A DNA stretch of 64,000 nucleotides from Acidobacteriota bacterium. Its GTDB lineage: Bacteria; Acidobacteriota; Vicinamibacteria; Vicinamibacterales; SCN-69-37. How positions within the stretch are numbered: position 1 is the first letter of the stretch; each line of letters begins with the position of its first letter. The stretch is from positions 1 through 64,000 of the forward strand of contig JADJUS010000022.1 in NCBI GenBank assembly GCA_016716905.1, given 5' to 3'. This document shows positions 51,752 to 64,000 of the stretch, one piece after another. The notes below the pieces were generated by a model. That model was not told the origin of the DNA and searched no databases. It saw only the letters and a program-made list of their open reading frames with translations. A program made the translations under genes and the position numbers.

Positions 51752-51775
51752 GGCGGCCTTGAGAACCAGGCCGCC
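51752..51775. repeat. stem-loop repeat, third copy of the family at 12323
   Basis: Arms GGCGGCCT and AGGCCGCC surround the loop TGAGAACC and are followed by CTACG. Loop and flank are identical to copy one at 12323-12346 while the stem differs by compensating changes, which supports a conserved hairpin. It lies between the rpoC stop and its terminator. Confidence 0.7.
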
Positions 51776-51792
51776 CTACGAGAACCTAAGCC

Positions 51793-56016
<4,224 letters not shown>

Positions 56017-56019
56017 TGA

Positions 56020-60336
<4,317 letters not shown>

Positions 60337-60518
60337 TCAGTAATCCTCGGGCCGTGCCAGAGACACACCGGCGTGTTGGCCACACGCCGACGCCAAACTA
60401 CGGTGCGACGTCACACAGACGCCGCACCGTTATGAAAAAAGCCGTGAACGACTGAGGACGTGAAGGCCCAAGGCCTTCAGCCCTGCATGCCTGCGCGCGA
60501 CCGGAGTCGCGCGCCTCG
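60337..60518. other. rplL-rpoB intergenic spacer with a hairpin
   Basis: A 182-base spacer in the place where many bacteria have an attenuator. It contains a perfect hairpin (GAAGGCC, CAA, GGCCTTC; 60462-60478) and, on the minus strand 20 bases further, a run of six T (60440-60435). The hairpin and T-run are not adjacent, so it is at best a partial terminator. Confidence 0.4.
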
Positions 60519-60905
60519 TTATTTGATTTCGACCTTGGCGCCGACTTCTTCGAACTTCTTCTTGATGCCGGCGGCTTCGTCCTTGGTCACGCCTTCCTTG
60601 ATGGCCTTGGGCGCGCTCTCGACGAGGTCCTTGGCTTCCTTCAGGCCCAGGCTGGTGACTTCACGCACCACCTTGATCACGTTGATCTTGTTGCCGCCGA
60701 TGTCGGTCAGCGTCACCGTGAACTCGGTCTGCTCTTCGGCCGCTGCGGCCGCACCGCCGCCACCGCCGCCAGGCATCGCCATCGGCATCGCCGCAGCCGC
60801 GGACACGCCGAGCTCCGTCTCCAGCGCCTTGACGAGCTGCGACAGCTCGAGCACCGAAATCCCCTTGATGTAGTCCACCACCTGCTGCTGTGTCATATCG
60901 GCCAT
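60519..60905 (-). CDS. rplL: 50S ribosomal protein L7/L12
   Basis: A 128-residue stalk protein. The N-terminal dimerisation helix region is VVDYIKGISVLELSQLVKAL, then the flexible Ala/Gly hinge (MPMAMPGGGGGGAAAAAEEQ) and the factor-binding C-terminal domain (INVIKVVREVTSLGLKEAKD, APKAIKEGVTKDEAAGIKKK). It recruits elongation factors as multimers bound to L10. The ATG at 60905 follows GGAGACAGAACA; the longer reading to 60935 has no family counterpart. The 71-base gap before it holds ATCGGT-type repeats. Confidence 0.97.
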   Translation of the reverse strand: MADMTQQQVVDYIKGISVLELSQLVKALETELGVSAAAAMPMAMPGGGGGGAAAAAEEQTEFTVTLTDIGGNKINVIKVVREVTSLGLKEAKDLVESAPKAIKEGVTKDEAAGIKKKFEEVGAKVEIK

Positions 60906-60976
60906 TGTTCTGTCTCCTGAATCGAAAATCTGCAATCTCTAATCGGTAAATCGGTATCTGGCTGCGGCTATCTACG

Positions 60977-61507
60977 CTACTCGGCTTCGGCCTTCTTCTT
61001 CTCTGCTGCGGCCAGCACGTTCATGAGGTCGCGCGGTACTGCGGACAGCACCGTGACCAGCTGCTGCATCGGCGCCTGCAGGACATACAGGAGCTTCGCG
61101 TACAGCTCCGGCTTGCTCGGCAGGCTGGCCAGCGCGGCCATCTCTGTGGCGGGCACGGTCTTGCCCTGCACCACGGCGGCCTTGATGCTCGCCGTCGGCA
61201 CCGCCTTGAGGAACGTGGTCAACGCCTTGGCCATCGCCACCGGGTCTTTGTCGGTGAAGACGACGCCGGTCTGGCCGACGAAGTGCGAGGACAACCCTTC
61301 AAACCGTGTCCCTGCGGTCGCCCGCTTCGCCAGCGTGTTCTTGACCACCGTGTATCGCGCGCCCGTGGCGCGAATCTGGCGGCGCAAGTCGGTGACCTGC
61401 GGCACCGTGATGCCACGGTAATCGACCAGCACCGCGGTCTCGGCTTCGCCGAACGCGGCGACGAGCTGCTGCAGCTCGGTTGCTTTTTCTGCTCTTGTGA
61501 CTGCCAT
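60977..61507 (-). CDS. rplJ: 50S ribosomal protein L10
   Basis: A 176-residue protein. MAVTRAEKATELQQLVAAFG and AVLVDYRGITVPQVTDLRRQ form the rRNA-binding domain, YTVVKNTLAKRA is the L10 signature, and the C-terminal helix (MNVLAAAEKKKAEAE) is the L7/L12 docking part. L10 with L7/L12 makes the ribosomal stalk and usually represses its own operon (family knowledge). The ATG at 61507 follows GGGAGTTTTTGATC. It starts 21 bases after the rplA stop. Confidence 0.97.
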   Translation of the reverse strand: MAVTRAEKATELQQLVAAFGEAETAVLVDYRGITVPQVTDLRRQIRATGARYTVVKNTLAKRATAGTRFEGLSSHFVGQTGVVFTDKDPVAMAKALTTFLKAVPTASIKAAVVQGKTVPATEMAALASLPSKPELYAKLLYVLQAPMQQLVTVLSAVPRDLMNVLAAAEKKKAEAE

Positions 61508-61528
61508 GATCAAAAACTCCCGGGCGCG

Positions 61529-62233
61529 TTAATGTTTGACGGCCTGATCGAGGTTGGCGGTATCAATCACCACTCCCGGGCCCATGGTCGAAGACATCGT
61601 CACGCTCTTGACGTACTTGCCCTTGGCCGCCGAAGGCTTGGCCTTCATGATGCTGTCCATCAGCGCGTGTGCGTTGGCCACGAGGTTGGCCGTGTCAAAC
61701 GAGATGCGCCCCACCGGCGCATGCACAACACCCGCCTTGTCCACGCGGAACTCCACTTTGCCGGCCTTGATTTCCCGCACGGCCTTCGCCACATCGACGG
61801 TGACGGTGCCGGTCTTCGGGTTCGGCATCAGGCCGCGCGGCCCGAGCACCTTACCCAGCTTGCCGACCGCGCGCATCATGTCGGGCGTGGCCACGACGGC
61901 GTCGAAGTCCTGCCAGCCGCCCAGGATCTTGTCCACGAGTTCTTCGCCGCCTACGGCGTCAGCCGACGCTTCGGTGGCTTCGCGCTGCTTTTCGGCGTTC
62001 GCGATGACGAGCACTTTCTTGGACTTGCCGAGGCCGTGCGGCAGCACCACCGTGCCACGCACCATCTGGTCGGCGTGTTTCGGATCAACGCCCAGACGAA
62101 TCGACAGCTCGACGGTTTCGTCGAACTTCGTGTACTTGACCTTCTGAATCAGCGGAACAGCCTCTTCAACCGTGTGAGGCCTGACCGGCACCTGTTCGCG
62201 CGCGGCCGTATACTTCTTCCCTCTCGAACGCAT
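61529..62233 (-). CDS. rplA: 50S ribosomal protein L1
   Basis: A 234-residue protein. GKKYTAAREQVPVRPHTVEE, DETVELSIRLGVDPKHADQM, VRGTVVLPHGLGKSKKVLVI and GKLGKVLGPRGLMPNPKTGT are the L1 hallmarks; AGVVHAPVGRISFDTANLVA closes the two-domain fold. L1 binds 23S rRNA near the E-site and often represses its own mRNA (family knowledge). The ATG at 62233 has AAAGGAGTGTC as ribosome site; the longer reading to 62275 lacks one. Confidence 0.97.
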   Translation of the reverse strand: MRSRGKKYTAAREQVPVRPHTVEEAVPLIQKVKYTKFDETVELSIRLGVDPKHADQMVRGTVVLPHGLGKSKKVLVIANAEKQREATEASADAVGGEELVDKILGGWQDFDAVVATPDMMRAVGKLGKVLGPRGLMPNPKTGTVTVDVAKAVREIKAGKVEFRVDKAGVVHAPVGRISFDTANLVANAHALMDSIMKAKPSAAKGKYVKSVTMSSTMGPGVVIDTANLDQAVKH

Positions 62234-62280
62234 GACACTCCTTTGGTGGTTCCAACGGGGGTGTAATCCCCCCACTCTGC

Positions 62281-62335
62281 GGAAACTACAATCTGAAATC
62301 GGTAATCGGTAATCGCTTATCGATCATCGGCAATC
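62281..62335. repeat. iterated AATCGGT-like motif between rplK and rplA
   Basis: The plus strand reads GAAATCGGTAATCGGTAATC and continues with degenerate ATCG repeats (TTATCGATCATCGGCAATC). The same heptamer recurs between rplJ and rplL (near 60920-60956). It is AT-richer than the genes. It could be a spacer repeat or an mRNA signal in this operon; see findings. Confidence 0.55.
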
Positions 62336-62347
62336 TTGCAAACAACC

Positions 62348-62773
62348 TCAGCCCACAACGTCCAGGCCCATCGAGCGCGCCGTGCCTGCGACCGAGCGCA
62401 CGGCCGAGGCCAGCGTGTCGGTGTTCAGGTCGGGCAGCTTGATCTTGGCAATCTCTTCCACCTGCTTCGCGGTGACCGTGCCCACCTTGTTCTTGTTGGG
62501 CACGCCCGACCCTTTCGCGATGTTCGCGGCGCGCTTGAGCAGAATCGCGGCGGGCGGCGTCTTCAGGATGAACGTGTACGACCGGTCGGAATAGATCGTG
62601 ACCACGGCCGGAATGATCAGCCCGTCCTGCGCGGCCGTCTTCGCGTTGAAGTTCTTGCAGAAGTCCATGATGTTCACGCCATGAGGACCCAGCGCCGTGC
62701 CCACGGGGGGCGCGGGGGTCGCCTTGCCGGCGGCAATCTGGAGTTTGACTTGTGCTGTGACTTTCTTCGCCAT
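62348..62773 (-). CDS. rplK: 50S ribosomal protein L11
   Basis: A 141-residue protein. VKLQIAAGKATPAPPVGTAL and GPHGVNIMDFCKNFNAKTA are the N-terminal factor-binding domain, SYTFILKTPPAAILLKRAAN links to the 23S rRNA-binding C-terminal domain ending in RSVAGTARSMGLDVVG, the conserved L11 end. It forms the GTPase-associated centre with 23S rRNA. It starts 15 bases after the nusG stop. Confidence 0.98.
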   Translation of the reverse strand: MAKKVTAQVKLQIAAGKATPAPPVGTALGPHGVNIMDFCKNFNAKTAAQDGLIIPAVVTIYSDRSYTFILKTPPAAILLKRAANIAKGSGVPNKNKVGTVTAKQVEEIAKIKLPDLNTDTLASAVRSVAGTARSMGLDVVG

Positions 62774-62788
62774 TGTTTTCTCTCTGTC

Positions 62789-63331
62789 CTAGAACTTCTC
62801 GACCTGGAGGAAATCCAGTTCCACAGGTGTCGCGCGACCGAAGATCGTGACCATGACCTTCAGGGTGTTGCGATCGGTATTCACTTCGTCCACGACGCCG
62901 TTGAAGCTGGCGAACGGGCCTTCGTTGATCCGCACCTGATCGCCCTTCTCGAACGAATACTTGGGCTTCGGCTTCTCGGCGGCCACCGTCACCTGATGCA
63001 GGATCTGGTCAACCTCCTCACGCGTCAGCGGCATCGGCTTGGCCCCGGCGCCGACAAACCCGGTCACCTTCGGCGTGTTCTTCACCACGTGCCAGGCGTT
63101 GTCGGACATGTGCATGTCCACGAGGATGTACCCCGGGAAGAACCGGCGCGAGCTCTTCACTTCCTTGCCGGCTCGCCGTTCCACGATGTCCTCGGTCGGA
63201 ATCAGCACTTCACCGATTTCGTCCTGCAGGCCGTACGCCTGCACGCGCTGCTCGAGCGATTCCCGCACCTTGTTCTCGAAGCCCGAGTAGGTGTGGATGA
63301 TGTACCACTGCTTGGTCTTGACGTCCGTCAT
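62789..63331 (-). CDS. nusG: transcription termination/antitermination protein NusG
   Basis: A 180-residue protein. QWYIIHTYSGFENKVRESLE and SSRRFFPGYILVDMHMSDNA are the NGN domain that binds RNA polymerase; GDQVRINEGPFASFNGVVDE is the KOW motif and VMVTIFGRATPVELDFLQVE the end of the domain. It links transcription to Rho or to the ribosome. The ATG at 63331 shares its A with the secE stop (TAATG). The longer reading to 63448 has no family support. Confidence 0.97.
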   Translation of the reverse strand: MTDVKTKQWYIIHTYSGFENKVRESLEQRVQAYGLQDEIGEVLIPTEDIVERRAGKEVKSSRRFFPGYILVDMHMSDNAWHVVKNTPKVTGFVGAGAKPMPLTREEVDQILHQVTVAAEKPKPKYSFEKGDQVRINEGPFASFNGVVDEVNTDRNTLKVMVTIFGRATPVELDFLQVEKF

Positions 63332-63570
63332 TAGCCACCGAACCGTGCGAAGACCCACCGGACGCCTGCCGAAATGCCCAGGTCGACCGCGTACAGGTAA
63401 ATACCAAACAGGGAAGAGACAATGATCACCACGAGTGTGGTGGCCCACACTTCGCGGCGAGCCGGCCAGCTCACCCGTGCCAGTTCGTTCTTGACCTCAG
63501 ACAGAAACCGGCGCGCCCGGGCGATCCGTCCGCCGCCTTGCTCGACCAGTTCCTTGTTGTTGTCCGCCAT
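63331..63570 (-). CDS. secE: protein translocase subunit SecE
   Basis: A 79-residue protein with a charged N-terminus and the SecE core: RFLSEVKNELARVSWPARRE, where the VSWP motif is diagnostic, followed by one membrane helix (TTLVVIIVSSLFGIYLYAVD) and a short tail. It holds the SecY channel together. The single-helix size is normal outside enterobacteria. The ATG at 63570 is chosen; a GTG at 63588 is also in frame. It is coupled to nusG and preceded by tRNA-Trp, the standard order. Confidence 0.95.
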   Translation of the reverse strand: MADNNKELVEQGGGRIARARRFLSEVKNELARVSWPARREVWATTLVVIIVSSLFGIYLYAVDLGISAGVRWVFARFGG

Positions 63571-63603
63571 CGCTGCGTTACCACCCACGTTCCCGGCAAT
63601 TAC

Positions 63604-63679
63604 TGGCAGGCCAGGAGGGACTCGAACCCCCAGCCCTCGGTTTTGGAGACCGATGCTCTACCAATTGAGCTACTGGCCT
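63604..63679 (-). tRNA. tRNA-Trp (anticodon CCA)
   Basis: The minus strand folds into a 76-base cloverleaf: acceptor AGGCCAG pairs with CTGGCCT, the D arm is GCTC...GAGC with AATTGGTA, the anticodon stem TCGGT/ACCGA encloses CTCCAAA (anticodon CCA), and the T arm is GGGGG TTCGAGT CCCTC. The CCA end is encoded. Confidence 0.98.
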
Positions 63680-63782
63680 ATTACGAATGTTCCAATGCCC
63701 GAAATGTCCGAAATGGCCAAATGGGATTGTGCGACTGCACATTTCGCCATCTCGGTCATTTGTGACATTTCGCCATTACGCG
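63680..63782. other. rpmG to tRNA-Trp spacer with direct and inverted repeats
   Basis: On the minus strand ATGGCGAAATGT occurs twice (near 63765 and 63740), and the inverted forms GCCATTTCGG and ACATTTCGGG follow near 63690-63715. The region can form alternative hairpins and is AT-richer than the genes. No gene is seen. Confidence 0.45.
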
Positions 63783-63932
63783 TTACTTAGACTCTTTATG
63801 TCCTGTGTGCTTGCGACAGAACCGGCAGAACTTGTTGAACTCCAGACGATCCGAACTCTTCTTCCGGTTCTTCGTCGTGCTGTAGTTGCGGCGCTTGCAC
63901 TCGGTGCACGCCAGCGTCACGATTTCCCGCAT
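63783..63932 (-). CDS. rpmG: 50S ribosomal protein L33
   Basis: A 49-residue protein: MREIVTLACTECKRRNYSTT, KNRKKSSDRLEFNKFCRFCR, KHTGHKESK. The cysteine pairs CTEC and CRFC keep the zinc-binding form of L33. It follows a GAGGTGAG ribosome site. The order rpmG, tRNA-Trp, secE, nusG is a common arrangement. The remaining 68 bases to the window edge show no gene that I can identify. Confidence 0.95.
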   Translation of the reverse strand: MREIVTLACTECKRRNYSTTKNRKKSSDRLEFNKFCRFCRKHTGHKESK

Positions 63933-64000
63933 CACTCACCTCAAAAATGGATGAACGCCGAGCCGGCTCCCGAAGAAGCAGGCCCGGCCGTCCACATGGC

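Larger units (their letters stand above)
51470..51792. other. intergenic region between rpoC and the ECF sigma gene
   Basis: This 323-base gap holds the rpoC terminator and a stem-loop repeat (listed separately). Bases 51590-51700 are clearly AT-richer than the surroundings (runs such as CTTAAAAGTTCTTTTCGCAT) and probably carry the promoter of the sigma gene. The minus strand of ~51480-51590 reads SRAGVMRLEAAGVKVTLSGG without stops, which looks coding-like but is too short to assign. Confidence 0.4.

Noticed and set aside
60435..60478. Attenuator terminator between rplL and rpoB
   Set aside because: The hairpin and the T-run are about 20 bases apart and no stem abuts the T-run.
62281..62335. 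Possible CRISPR array in the AATCGGT repeats
   Set aside because: The unit is only about seven bases with no unique spacers and no cas genes nearby.

Overview
The window is high-GC bacterial DNA that most likely comes from an acidobacterium, probably of the Vicinamibacteria type. The reasons are lineage-flavoured families rather than a marker search: large FtsX/MacB-type ADOP permeases, one with its PadR repressor; an acidobacterial-style ECF sigma factor directly in front of a membrane Ser/Thr kinase with TPR repeats; several further Ser/Thr kinases; and an RpoB with an eight-cysteine insertion near its N-terminus. No rRNA gene, insertion sequence, integrase, phage gene or CRISPR array is visible.

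Layout. 1-12.3 kb: a PqqD / HPr-kinase-like / nucleotidyltransferase cluster (minus strand), a large secreted protein, an ECF sigma factor plus TPR kinase, and two divergent glycan genes (WbsX-type and a double GT2). Almost every gene here is split by frameshifts although the protein motifs remain good; past about 11 kb this stops. 12.3-13.4 kb: stem-loop repeats, scraps of an ADOP permease and of a carboxypeptidase-regulatory-like domain, and a vapBC toxin-antitoxin module with a leaderless-looking promoter. 13.4-23 kb: an ADOP permease, FKBP isomerase, YihY-family protein, AI-2E-type exporter, an internally deleted cation/proton antiporter, and a kinase-RDD protein. 23-29.4 kb: a tight six-gene minus-strand operon (membrane protein, papain-like protease, Ser/Thr kinase, FHA protein, SPFH protein, membrane protein) in which four adjacent proteins carry zinc-ribbon cysteines. 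This is the best candidate for an undescribed system. 29.5-35.3 kb: secreted proteins and lipoproteins of unknown role and a Popeye-like membrane cyclic-nucleotide-binding protein. 35.3-38.4 kb: PadR plus ADOP. 38.4-44 kb: a surface-glycan cluster (two methyltransferases, GT9, GMC oxidoreductase, GT8). 44-51.5 kb: LtrA, GNAT, sodium:solute symporter, DUF1080 protein, a Tat-exported metallophosphatase coupled to a DUF2200 protein, and a second ECF sigma/anti-sigma pair. 51.8-63.9 kb: the housekeeping block rpmG, tRNA-Trp, secE, nusG, rplK, rplA, rplJ, rplL, rpoB, rpoC, all on the minus strand and closed by a strong intrinsic terminator.

How it works together. The kinase/FHA/SPFH/protease operon looks like a self-contained phospho-signalling complex at the membrane. 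The glycan genes at 9.7-12.3 kb and 38.4-44 kb would build surface polysaccharide. The ADOP permeases and the PadR regulator form a family of stand-alone exporters. The right end is core transcription and translation machinery.
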